The position numbers and the translations under genes were made by a program. A model generated the notes under the pieces. It did not search any database, had not been told where the DNA came from, and saw only the letters and a program-made list of their open reading frames with translations. From Linepithema humile (lineage: Eukaryota > Arthropoda > Insecta > Hymenoptera > Formicidae), in NCBI RefSeq assembly GCF_040581485.1, contig NC_090132.1:9931001-9995000 (forward strand): 64,000 nucleotides of DNA, written 5' to 3'. Below, one piece after another: positions 47,884 through 59,291 of this stretch (positions are counted from its first letter, which is position 1; each line of letters starts with the position of its first letter).

Positions 47884-48830
47884 GTATGCATTACTGATAC
47901 TATTACGCATAAGATAACAACAAATCGACTTCTAGAATATGACAACAGTTTGTTACGTGCTTGTAACGATTTAATGTGTATGAAGTTAGCCCCACACTTT
48001 AATAAAATTAAAATAATCGAAATTGTACTGCATTGTACACACGGGGACAGGAATGCCTTCTCACATAAAGTTACACACCTCTGTGAAGTTGGCCCCCCAT
48101 TTTTCAAAATAAAAAAAAAATGATAGAGTTCTGGATGCCCCCCGAGGAGTTCTAGAGTTTTCAGACCATTTTAGAAAGAGTTCTGCCATTTAAAGTAAAG
48201 AAAACATCATTTGACAAATGGAGGGGCTAACTTCACGGCGCCCCCCATTATGTAAAAAATCCAAATTTTTTTATAGTTCTGAGTAGATTTCAAATAGTTC
48301 TATAGTTCTAGATAAGATTCAAAAATAGTTCTGCTCGAAATACTACGTAAATTAAATTTGAAATTCTCGACTTAGAAAACGAAAAATAGCGAGAACTCAT
48401 TCAATTTTGATTTTAGCGTTTCGAGCCTTAAGGATAATTGTTAGAACTCGTGAGGGACTATACAGAACTCTCAACAGAACTGCCGGTTACCGAGAAAAAA
48501 ATTTTTTTCCTGTAGGACTTAGAAATTTTTCGAATCCGAAACTTCAACCATCGAGAACTTTTTTATTTCACCTCTGAGCGTTACGAGTGTTAATAATTAT
48601 CTTTAGAACTCTTCGGGGGGCGTCCAGAACTCTCAACTTTAGATTTAGATTCTTCTTAGTTTTAAGTTTTCTGCACGATAAGTTTTCTTTAATTTACTAA
48701 TTTTTTCTTTATAGTTATATATATATATATATATAAGTTTATAGTTATATAGTTTATAGTTATATATATATATATATAAAGTAATATTTTATTTCTTGTG
48801 CATTAAATTTTTTAAAAATTTTCTTTCAAC
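47884..48830. repeat. inverted-repeat-rich region left of the NOF gene
   Basis: Two nested stems are visible. GAAGTTGGCCCCCCATTT (48081-48098) pairs with AAATGGAGGGGCTAACTTC (48214-48232). A gagttctggatgccccccg block (~48126) pairs with cggggggcgtccagaactc (~48618). The motif agttct/agaact recurs more than ten times. A TA microsatellite follows at 48717-48776. NOF elements of the foldback type have long inverted ends, so this may be the left end of the NOF element, but no matching right end was found. Confidence 0.5.
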
Positions 48831-48891
48831 ATGTACGATAAAGAGAAATTGCTTGATGTCATAACAAATGACGAATATAGAACCATAGGTG

Positions 48892-48899
48892 ATGACGGT
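48892..48899. repeat. left 8-bp target duplication of the hAT element
   Basis: ATGACGGT directly precedes the hAT end and is repeated at 59284-59291. The eight bases are part of the NOF reading frame. Confidence 0.95.
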
Positions 48900-51800
48900 C
48901 AGTGCCGGATCTACACATAAGCTAAATAAGCTACAGCTTAGGGGCCTCACATTATAAGGGGACCTCCTTAATATAGAAAAGATTTTAAAAAATGTATTTT
49001 TTGTTAATAAAATTGTTAATAAAATAATAACAGCAAAAAATTATTCAAATAATAAAAAATTATTTTTTATTGTTATAGCCTTTTTTATCAATTATATTTT
49101 TTATATTTATCACAACAAAAAATAATTTATTACAATATTTTTTTGCGAAAAGCCGTAAATTACAAAATTATATATCTCCTTTCTTTTATTTTCTTTTTTT
49201 CGGGTTTTCCTATTATAGCTAAAAAAAATATATATATAATATAGATATATATACATATATCGGAAACTCTTTATTTGTAACTATGAAGACGGCATGATAC
49301 ATCTGTGGTCTGACGTACCATACCTGCAATTGTTTTTATGTTCAATTGTCTCCGATATCAAAATAGCTAGGTCGCTTGAATGCTTCTCTGACGTAGACAA
49401 CAGTTTATTTCTGATTTACTTCCGTGCTGGTTCAAGTTTTATTTAAAATTTTTAATTAAAAATGAAAAGAAGTTTTGCAAGTGGATATCAAAAGAGGAAA
49501 AAGAAGAAGTTATTAGAAGCTAAATTATCTAATTTACCTCAAATTAACAGTTATTTTAAAATACCAGAAGGAGGATACATGAAGGAGGATTTATTTATTA
49601 AGAGTCAACCTGACGTACCAACTATTTCTACAGATATGTCTACAAATATTCCTACAGATACTGCGTCTAATTCTGAAACTGCAGACTGCAGAACAGAAGC
49701 TGTTTCTCCTATTATTTCTCAAGGTAGTTATATACTAAAAAGTAAACAACAAACAAACAATATAAATGCGAATAAATAGGCATATCCACGTTCATGCTTT
49801 ACTCATTTCTTTTCATCTAACTTTCGCTTTCAATTAAAGTTAGTGTTTGCATTTACATGCAATAAAAGCAAAAATGTCAAACAATATATTAATTATGCAA
49901 ATTTTATTGTAATTACTAATATAATAAAACATTCTATTCAAATTTTATTTGAAAAATTATTATTATTATAGTTATAAAAAGCATGATTTACAAAGCTAAT
50001 AAGTATTATTGCTAAATTTATTCAGATTTTATTTATTCGATTTTTTGTTCTATTTCTTTAAAATGATTTCCAATTAGCATTATTCTGTAACTTTTTTATT
50101 TTATACTTAATTTTTATTGTAAATAATAATATTATAATAATTAATAACAATATAATAATAATTTAATTATGAATAATAAACACGAGAATAAAAAACAATA
50201 TACGATTTTTTCTTCAAACAATAACAAATAAATATGTGATATATTCACATATAAGTTACAAATATTTTTTTATCATCTTTTGAACAAATTGAACAAAATA
50301 CGAACTGAACGTTATTCACATTTATATTTGCATTTATTTTATAGTATTCATATCTTCTAAAAATTATATATAAGAACGGAAATTTGCATTCGTTTTTTCA
50401 TTCAAGATTTCTTTGATCTATATCCGTTTAAAAAAAAAGAAAACTATATTTGATTATAATATTTCAGACTATAAAATAAGAAGTCCTCAAGAAAATATCA
50501 ATACAAAATATAGTGATGTCGGTCTATGGAATACTTTAACTAAGGATGATATTTCATTTTGGGTTCAAAAAGGACCTGCTGATTGCCAAAACTGGCAGGA
50601 TTCATTTGAAAAATTCAAACAGATATATAAAAATCAAGCAAGATATTGCTCTCGAGGGCTTTTCTATTCCACAAAAATTAATGGCGAAAAATATAGTCGA
50701 GAATGGTTAGTGTATTCTCCATCAACTGGATGTGTTTATTGTTTTGTATGCAAGCTTTTTTCAAATTCAAACTGCACCTTAGCCAATAATGGCTTTAATG
50801 ATTGGCGGAACTCCATTGTAATTAAACAACATGAGAATTTAAATTGTCATAGAGCAGCTTTACTCACATATTTAACAAGGAAAGGTGAATCTACTTTAAA
50901 TACAAAATTAGAAAAACAAATTATGAAAGAACAAAAATATTGGAGGCAAGTGCTTCAACGTATTGTTGCAGTCGTATCTACGTTGGCAGAACGAAGATTG
51001 CCATTTCGGGGCACTGAAGAAAAATTTGATTCACCTCAAAATGGAAATTTTCTCGGATTATTAGAATTATTTGCTCAATTTGATCCATTTCTCGCTGATC
51101 ATATAAGCCGTTATGGGAATTCTGGAAAACCATCATATTTATCTAAAACAATATGTAATGAAATTATTGATTTAATGGCTGAAAAAGTAAGAAACTCTAT
51201 TTTTGAAGATTTAAAAAAAGCAGGATATTTTAGTTTATCTGTTGATTCTACACCTCATTACTCACATATTGATCAATTAACTGTTATTGTAAGATATGTA
51301 TCTCCTCATGATGGTTATCCCGTCGAACGATTTTTAACATTTATACCAATAGAAAACCATTCTGGAGAAAATTTGGCCAATTTGATATTTAATTATATTA
51401 TAAATGAGTGTAAAATTGATTTTAACAAATGTAGAGGACAATCCTATGATAACGCAGCCAATATGTCAGGAAGATATAAGGGTATGCAACAAAAAATTTT
51501 AGAAAAATATAAATATGCTGTATATATTCCTTGTGCTGGACATTCGTTAAATTTAGTTGGACGCGCTGCAGTTAATTGTTGTATAGATGCAGTAAACTTT
51601 TTTGCGATTTTGCAACAAATATACATATTTTTTTCTGCTTCGACAAAACGATGGTCTATTTTAAAATCGAGTTTGGGATCCAATTCTGAAATTCCAAAAT
51701 GTCTTTCTGATACAAGATGGGAAGCAAATGTTAAGGCTACAAGAGCAGTTTTAAAAAATTACGATTTAATTATTGATGCTTTGAAAACATTTCAAGATAA

Positions 51801-52732
51801 TGAATATAAAAATGGCGAAACTAAAAGAGAAGCATCTATTATTCACGAGAAAATAGAAGAACTTGAATTTATGTTTATGCTTATATTATATAATAATATA
51901 TTAGAAGAGTTTCAAAAAACCAGCAAAATATTACAAGATCCTCAAACATCATTAAATATATGTTCAAAAATGTATGCATATTTATCAGAGTTTATAAAAA
52001 AAATCAGAAATAATTTCGATAAATTTGAACAAAATGCGAAAGAAAAATTACAAGACGACATAGATTATAAGAACGTAAAGAAAAGAAGAAGATTTAGAAA
52101 AGTACAAATTAATGATGGAAGTGCACTCGATATTGATGATCTTTCTCCTAGAGATCGATTCCGAATAAAATCTTTTATCTCTATTATGGACGCTTTAGAA
52201 ACCAATATACAGAAAAGAGCTGAAGTGTATGAAAATATTTCAAACAAATTTTCATTTCTTCTAAATTTTGATCTAAAAGACAACAAATTGACAGAAAATG
52301 TAAAAGTATTAGTAAATAATTACCCTGATGATATAGATGAAAATTTATGCGAAGAAATAAAACATTTTCACCATTCAAAAAAATGATCTTGCAATAATAG
52401 CTAAAATTTTCTAGGTGTAAAAAATTAAGTAAAACAGATAAATGATTAGCAACTGTTGTGATATTGCATATGTAATTACTTAATCAGTTTAGATGACAGA
52501 AACAGAATATATATCTGTATTGTTTGTGAACTATAAAAAAAAAGTTTCTCTAAAGCACCTATCTATATAAGATCAATCACGTGTTAGATCATATATCAAT
52601 CACGTGTTAGAAAGTTTGATTGAAATAAACAGAAAAAATCAACAGTGCAAACAAATGAATTTATGATCTGCACATCTAACAGTTTATATGACGCGCCCAA
52701 TTTGTCTAGCTCTTTTAAAATAGATATTAGCT

Positions 52733-52778
52733 GCGATATCTAGAAATCTAACTACATCAGCGAAACATTTTTCTTAGT
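52733..52778 (+). repeat. internal, diverged copy of the right end of element A
   Basis: Starting at gcgatatctagaaatctaac, this matches 58598-58646 in the same orientation and ends cttagtg instead of gagtg. Together with the left end at 52372 it would make a complete ~407-bp miniature element, suggesting a composite origin of A. Confidence 0.85.
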
Positions 52779-52993
52779 GTATCACGATCACGCCGCGTGT
52801 GGCGCATGCAACACGTACTGCGTAAAATTTCGTGCCAGCGCCCATCGTGTAGTACATGTTAATACCAGTTCAGACAAAGGGACAACGCATATTAAACACA
52901 TAGGCGAATCGTGCTTCGAGTTTGTGTCTCATTTGGGTGTTTGTGAAAGTTTTACTGTGGAAGAAGTTTGACCGTGACGGTTGTGTGTGTAAT

Positions 52994-55900
52994 AATGTCA
53001 GATGATAACATTTTCATCGAATTGACGACTAGAGATTTATTAAAAACATGGAATCTCGAGCAATATGCATCGGCGTTTGAAAGTAAGAATATAATTATTT
53101 ACTTGATTAAATATTATAATTAGATTAGATATCAATTGCATTAATTTTTTGCACTATCGTTAAAATAAATTAGTTTCTTTCACATGCCATTATTTATTTT
53201 TTAAGCAAGTATGTTAATAAAAAAACCGTCAAAATTTTTCCTGCTTTATAATATATCAACAAATAGTTATAAATTTTTGTCATAAAGCCCTTTCTCGGAT
53301 ATAAATTTCAAGAATATTGCGTGCACGCGCGCGAACATACAATTATATACATATACCGTTCGCAGAATATTTTCGAATATTTTAGAATATTCTACGAATA
53401 TTTTGTGCTACCTGAGTATATATGTATGTGTTTTTATTATTGATAAAACATTACATATATAGTAATTTAACTATATATGTATTTTATTCAAATTACATAG
53501 TTATGTGTGATTTCAAATAAGTATTTTATCACATATCTAATAAATATTCATAAATATTTATATTTATTTTGTATTAGGTAATTGTATAGAAACCGCAGAA
53601 TTTGAAAGTCTATTAGAACCTGAGTGGAAGGAAACTTTAGAATCTTTGATCCCACTTTCTGGCCACAGAATGAGATTCGTGAAAAATTTGAAAACTTTTA
53701 TCAAAGACAACACAAATGAAATGGAGGTACGATATAATTAGTTAATACATAGATATTAATATATGGATGCTTTACATTTAGCAAAAATATATGTCTTTAA
53801 ATAGAAATACATATAATTGAATTTTTACATGTCTTGTTACATTTTCAAAGAAAATATTTCTTGTGACATTTGAGAAAGAGAGAGATTCAAGTATTTTATT
53901 AATATATAAATTAAATAAAAAATTTGCAGCATATTTAGTAATGTGACATATCAAATGTGTGAGTAAAAATGAATATGGCATGCAAAAAAGTTAATTAATT
54001 TTAATGCAAAGAAAAAAGATTTTAAAATATTTGAAAGAAATAATTTTAAATACATAATTTATAGAGTCTAAAATATATTTGTAAAAAGAGGTAGAAAAAG
54101 AGAGAGATAATAGAAAAATAAATTGTAATTCAGTATATTTTTAATAAACTTTATATTATAATATAACTTTATATCTTTAATCGAATTTTGAGAACTTTAT
54201 CTCTAAAATATCATTACGTTTTCAATTCTGAATTTCTTTATTCCACTCTGTTGTAGATTGATGAAAATAATTTTACAAAGATACGTGAGAAAGATAAAAG
54301 TAAAAAGACTGTTATTCCTCTTTCACTTCAACTAGTAAGTATGCTTTAATATTGTATTTAATTTAAAAGCTTATTTCAAAAAACTTAAAAATGTTTATTT
54401 TTAAATATTAAATTATCAATTCCATACATAGAATATTTCAAACGAATCAGAAGATATTCAAGAAATTGAAGAAATTCCAAAAAACAACAATCAAGAGAAA
54501 AACTTGGAGGAATCTATTCATCAAGAAGTTTCAAAAAATATTTTCAAAAAAAGAAAGAGAGAGAGTGACGAATGCAATGTCACACGAGGTGAAGTAAGTT
54601 ATGAATAATCGATTTTGTAAAAATATATTACAAAGTATCTATTCAAATTTTGTAAAAAAATTCCTTGAAAATTCCCTGATTTTCCATTTTTGTTCAAAAT
54701 TTAATAAAGAGAATATTTTTATGATTTTTTAATGCAATTTTCTAAAATGTTGTTTTTGCATGCGTTTTCTAATATTTTTAAAATAATTTTTTTAATAATT
54801 TTGTCCAGCAACTTCGTTTCCTTCTAAACAAGTCAGCTACAGGTAGATGTTTCTTACAACTAGCGAAGTAAGGCTCTTATTTGAAGGATAAAGATAGAAA
54901 TAAGTTAACAGATATTATTATTGAGAATCAATTGAGCAAATGTGACAAGTAAGCTTATTTGTTATTTTATAATTTTAAATTGTGATCCTCATTATCATAA
55001 TCATTTTTTCTCGTTTTTTATAAATTGTCTCTTTTTTTTTTTAAATGTTATTTTTTCTGCTTAGAATTTCACCTACAGAGTTCACTGAACTGGTTGGTGC
55101 TATTCAATATTTATTTCCCCAAGAAGATAGCGTAAGATAATATAAATTTTAATAACGAGTTATTGAATATAAAATACTGCACATTTTTATGTAGATTTGC
55201 ATTTATGCTAAATTTATTTTTGCAGGAGCTTTATTACATTCCATATAAATATATAAATGGAAATAAACTGTTGGTAAAAGGAAAATTAATCACAAAATAC
55301 TATTCTATACGAAAAGAATTTAAAGCTCTTGGTATTATTGCATCTAAAAGTAAGGATCAATCAGATTCTCAAGATGATTTAGTAGCAGGTTTGTTGTTTA
55401 TTTATATTTGCAGTTTTTTCTGTAATTAGATAATAAATTTTAAATATTTTTTGTTATTTTTATTTTATTAAATAGATGATGATCTGCAAGGAAAACTTGC
55501 TTTTCTTAAGGAAAATGTAGAACCATGGCCTACAATAATAGATTATTGGACAGATACGTCAAAACAAAGAATTGCACAATTGCATGCTAAATCTCGACTT
55601 ACAAATAAAGAAAATGACAAAAGAAATATTAATAAAAGTAAGACTAACAGAGTAATTCTACAAACTACTACACTAATTCAAGAAAAGAAAGAGCTGGAAA
55701 ATATTTCAACTTATTTAAAAAAATACCCAGTTCTTCAAGAAAAACTTGGATACACTTTGGTTAATATTATTTTAATATTATGTACTGCTTTGCATTTTAT
55801 CATGTACTATAAATTGATTTTGTATTTTAACTTTCTATTTTTTATATTTTAGTTTGAAATAGATTTTGATTTACTATATCCTGAACAAAAACTAAAGGCC

Positions 55901-56711
55901 TATAATTCTTATTCGGAGTTTTGCAATCGTATTATACAAGCGCTAAACAATGAAGACAATAAATGTGAGACCGTTAAAGATAATTGTCTACTTTTTGCAA
56001 ATGATGAGATTTCAGAAGGTAAAAAAATGTTGGACACAATTTTATTTTTATTGCAAAGTATTCATTTTTTACAATTTTAAATTGGCTTTTATATTGTCAA
56101 TTTTTCCTTTTGTTAATAGATAGCAAAAATTTAGTGGCATTATTGTCACTTTGTTATTTAGATACTGTCGTAACAGTTGCGCGTAAATCCGGTCGTACAT
56201 GGAGGCCACCTCATAGAGAAATTCAAGAGGGCGTAATTTCCCAAATTGAAGTAAGTGTTTATCCTACAGAAATGTTACATACATATTTTTTGTCTTTAAG
56301 ATTTAAATATTTTTGGAAAAATATTTTAATTTAATTTTAATTTTATTTAAATATTTTAATTTTTAGAGTGTTCAAAAACTTCAAACGTTTATTCAAGAAA
56401 GAGAAAAAAAATTAATTCACTGGAATCTTACTATGCAGCCATATGTTCTCGTCTGTGGATCATCCATAGAAGACATAGATGCTTGTTACGTTATTCTCGA
56501 CAGAGAGACACAATTTCTCGCTCAATCCCCAATAAGAGCTTTAGATCTATGTTTTAAGATTATTCACTCAGCTCATTTAAACTACTCTCCCGAAAGTTAT
56601 CGCTTATGGAGACTAATTCAGAAGGAGTTGTACAACTTAACAACTGAATTTGATGAATGGAAGTCTGATGCTCAACTACCAAAATTATTTAAAAAATTTT
56701 CTTGTAAGTAA
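52994..56711 (+). CDS. SAM-domain SAMD3-like protein carried by element A
   Basis: Eleven exons: 52994-53082, 53578-53726, 54257-54334, 54432-54593, 54809-54948 (or to 54867), 55065-55131, 55226-55388, 55476-55759, 55853-56018, 56120-56250 and 56367-56711. All borders are GT/AG with matching phases, giving ~590 aa. Exons 1-2 form a SAM domain (LLKTWNLEQYASAFES...LIPLSGHRMRFVKNL), a protein- or RNA-binding helical fold. Exon 4 has a basic nuclear-type signal (KKRKRE). Exons 6-7 hold an FPQED...YYIPYKY block, exon 8 a W-rich helix (VEPWPTIIDYW), and exon 11 the family C-terminus (LTMQPYVLVCGSS, ALDLCFKIIHSAHLNYS). A TAA at 54869-54871 lies in exon 5, but a donor GTAAGG overlaps it at 54868. Use of that donor keeps the frame and drops ~27 residues. 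The role is unknown; a degenerate paralog is at 36456. Confidence 0.78.
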
Positions 56712-57243
56712 AAATACGAGATCTGTTTTTATTTTTCAGCTTTTAAATGTTATTTTATTTTTTGTGATATATGCAATGCGTATTAAATATGCAAGCATAT
56801 GTTTAAGTTTATATATTTTTTTGACTATATATTTGGTTGTTATTTGTACGCTCAAAAAACTAATTACTATAATTTAAGGTACTATCTTATTACAATCTAA
56901 AGTAGATAATATTTGTTTAAATTTAATATTTAGAATTAATATTTAATATTTTGAGGTATTTTGAGATTGAGTTTTACAGCAATGAAATTCTTATAAATTT
57001 TACTTTATATATAGGTAAATAATAATAATAATATCTGTTTCGTATGCAATGTCCTTTTTTGTACAATGTACAATGAACATTTTCATTGTTATAGTGTTTG
57101 TAATACTGCTAAAATAATAGCAATTTTAATTACTGATCTTTTACATTATTTACCTTTGTTATATTGTAAAGGCAGTGATGGAAAACAATATGTCACACTG
57201 CATCATTTACTGTAGCAATAAAAATATGTATTTGATAATGTTT

Positions 57244-57288
<45 letters not shown>

Positions 57289-57867
57289 TATATGTATAAA
57301 CATTAACATTATATAAAACACTAACATTATATGATATAAAACATTAACATAAATAAAAGATTGTTAACACATTATATAAAAGATTGAAAACACATTGAAA
57401 ATAAATGTATTCTTTTTCATAAGATATTAGTATTTTTATTAGTGCCTATTAGTATTTATATATGTATTTTTCAATACATATATAATTATAAATCTTTCTT
57501 TTTAGTTATCTATCCTGTGTCCAGAGACTGATCCTGTTACTGATATATATATAGGAAGAAAAAGTATTAATAGTCAGACTTTATTTTTTTCTACGCACAA
57601 ATTGTTTGGGAAGCCAAATTACTACAATATATAAAAATACATATTTAATATATGTACCTACAATATAAATAATGAAACTAGAAAGATAGCCTATAGCCAT
57701 AGTAATTAGACTTCCCATTATTTATGAGTAGAAAAAGATTAACTATAGTTTAGATTATTATATTCTACAGAAGTGATATATTTGATTAAATAATTATATT
57801 CTAGATGTCACAGTTAACTTTTTTTAAATTACAGCTAAATTAATTTTATATACTTTTAGTGTACCTA

Positions 57868-57989
57868 TACAATATTTTATAATTGAATTTATTAGAAAAA
57901 GATGTGTTAACCAATGCATTATAATAAATTTATTAAAATGCATTGCTTAACACATCTTTTTCTAATAAATTCAATTATAAAATATTGTA
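57868..57989. repeat. 122-bp near-perfect hairpin
   Basis: The arms of ~52 bp (starting tacaatattttataattgaa) pair almost completely around a short AT loop. It could be a small MITE inserted in element A or a source of small RNAs. Confidence 0.9.
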
Positions 57990-58036
57990 TATCGATGCTG
58001 CAGTTATAATCGATAGCTACTCATAAAGATTGTTCT

Positions 58037-58174
58037 AGCTGTATTATCAAAACTCATTTATACTATACAGTAAGTAATATTTAGCTACAGTATTAATACT
58101 CATTTATACTATGCAGTGAGCAATATTTAGTTGTACTGCTAAAACTCATTTATATCATGCAATGAATAACATTT
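58037..58174 (+). repeat. 46-bp direct repeat, three units
   Basis: Units start at 58037, 58083 and 58129, each containing actcatttat and ending aatattt or aacattt. They sit ~0.5 kb inside the right end of A. Subterminal direct repeats are typical transposase-binding regions in CACTA-like elements, so this may be one (inference). Confidence 0.85.
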
Positions 58175-59283
58175 AGCAATGGTACCTAAATTTTTCAGAA
58201 GCTATTGCTAGAACATTACTGCTATAAATTCTGTATGTGACAAACAATGTTTTCACTGTTAGAATAGTAATTCCATTTGCCAATAGATGCCAATGGTCAT
58301 GCTGTCGTTTCCACCAATTATATTTTATTTATCTGTTACCATGGCAGCGGCCATGTTTTTTTTTTGCTTCTTTTGTTCTTCGCTTCTTCACGTAATTCTT
58401 ACTTACAGTCGCAATCACTACAATATAAAGTTCATACTCTCTTTATACTTTTCACGACATTATTCGAGGAATAAATATATTTTCTAAAGTGTATTTATCA
58501 TAAAGCTCCAGTGTGTCTTTATTTGCTCATCCAGTGCGTACAGCAATTAAGTAATTGCCCAATATTCACAGATACGAAAAATAGCGATACATTCTTGTTG
58601 CGATATCTAGAAATCTAACTACATCAGCGAAATATTTTTTTGAGTGACTTATATATAAAAAAAAATTATTTTGAAATAAAAGACTATACTTTTCAAAGCT
58701 TATATAATATAATAATAAAAGATAATGTGCAGTCAGTTTTTCCAAATGTCGAAACTATATTTCGAATTTTTCTAACTTTAATGATAAGTAATTGCTCTGG
58801 AGAAAGATCATTTAGCAGGCTGAAAAGAGTAAAAAATGAATGTCGTGCAAGCATGCTGCAAAGAAAACTATGTTCTTTGAGTATTTTATATATAGAGTGT
58901 GATAAACTGAGAACTTTGTCATTTGAAGATATTGTAACAGACTTGATAATAATGTAACAGACTGAGAACTTTGTCATTTGAAGATATTGTAACAGACTTC
59001 GCAATAAGAAAAGCACGAAAACGAATGTTTTAAATAAAATTGGATCCCGATATTGTATACTATTCGTTTGTAATGTGAGTTGCAATAAATGCGGACATAT
59101 ATATTTGTATATACATAGGTATGTATATTGTTGTATATTATGTTTTGTTATTTCTATAAGTCCGCTGCAATAGGTTTTTTTTTTTTTTTTTCTCAAACTA
59201 TCGCAAAAATCAAATTTTCAAGAAATATGGGGGCCTCTTTAAAATCATAGCTTAAGGGCCACAAAATCGTACATCCGTCCCTG

Positions 59284-59291
59284 ATGACGGT
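59284..59291. repeat. right 8-bp target duplication of the hAT element
   Basis: ATGACGGT, identical to 48892-48899. The NOF frame continues directly after it. Confidence 0.95.

Larger units (their letters stand above)
52372..58646 (+). mobile_element. element A: 6275-bp TIR element carrying a SAMD3-like gene
   Basis: The left end CATTCAAAAAAAT and right end ATTTTTTTGAGTG are inverted 13-mers with one mismatch, flanked by a 2-bp duplication AC (52370-52371 and 58647-58648). The subterminal ~200 bp on the left and ~170 bp on the right are shared with the 396-bp element B. The only recognisable gene is an 11-exon SAM-domain gene (52994-56711). No DDE transposase is visible. CACT-type ends recall CACTA/CMC transposons, which use 2-4-bp duplications, so A may be a cargo-carrying relative. 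Alternatively the SAMD3-like protein could itself take part in transposition. Internal repeats are a diverged copy of the right end at 52733-52778, a 122-bp hairpin and a 46-bp triplicate near the right end. Confidence 0.88.
56712..58646. other. 3' noncoding part of element A
   Basis: Contents: a TA microsatellite (57248-57284), a 122-bp near-perfect hairpin (57868-57989), three 46-bp direct repeats (58037-58174) and the right terminal ~170 bp shared with element B. A segment at 58250-58565 is absent from B. No coding sequence is supported. Confidence 0.6.
49462..58957 (+). pseudogene. hAT transposase (ZMYM1-like), disrupted by element A
   Basis: Exon 1 is 49462-49723, with the phase-1 donor GTAGTT. 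Exon 2 starts at 50468 and runs to the insertion at 52371. The 3' part resumes at 58649. Exon 1 gives a basic N-terminus (SFASGYQKRKKKK). Exon 2 holds a TTF-type zinc finger (VYCFVCKLF...HENLNCHR), a first catalytic Asp (SVDSTPHYSHIDQL), a second (QSYDNAANMSGRYKG) and CAGHSLNLVG. The 3' part is the hAT dimerisation domain (NCSGERSFSRLKR). Removing element A with one copy of its AC duplication restores the frame exactly. The very 3' end carries a 55-bp tandem shift (58906/58961) that truncates the C-terminus. It is therefore inactive now, but was nearly intact before these events. Confidence 0.9.
48900..59283 (+). mobile_element. hAT transposon (ZMYM1-like type), ~4.1 kb, enlarged by element A
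   Basis: The ends are CAGTGCCGGATCTAC on the left and, inverted, CAGGGACGGATGTAC on the right, with an exact 8-bp duplication ATGACGGT. This is diagnostic of hAT. Without element A it would be ~4.1 kb. It encodes one transposase (49462 onward) and is inserted into codon 23/24 of the NOF transposase gene. The left subterminal region (agcttaggggcct) and the right one (gggggcctcttt...cttaagggcc) are related inverted sequences. Confidence 0.95.

Noticed and set aside
58277..58487. Two overlapping 65-66-aa ORFs in the right part of element A
   Set aside because: Hydrophobic T-rich translations with no homology to the SAM gene; the region is absent in element B and looks non-coding.
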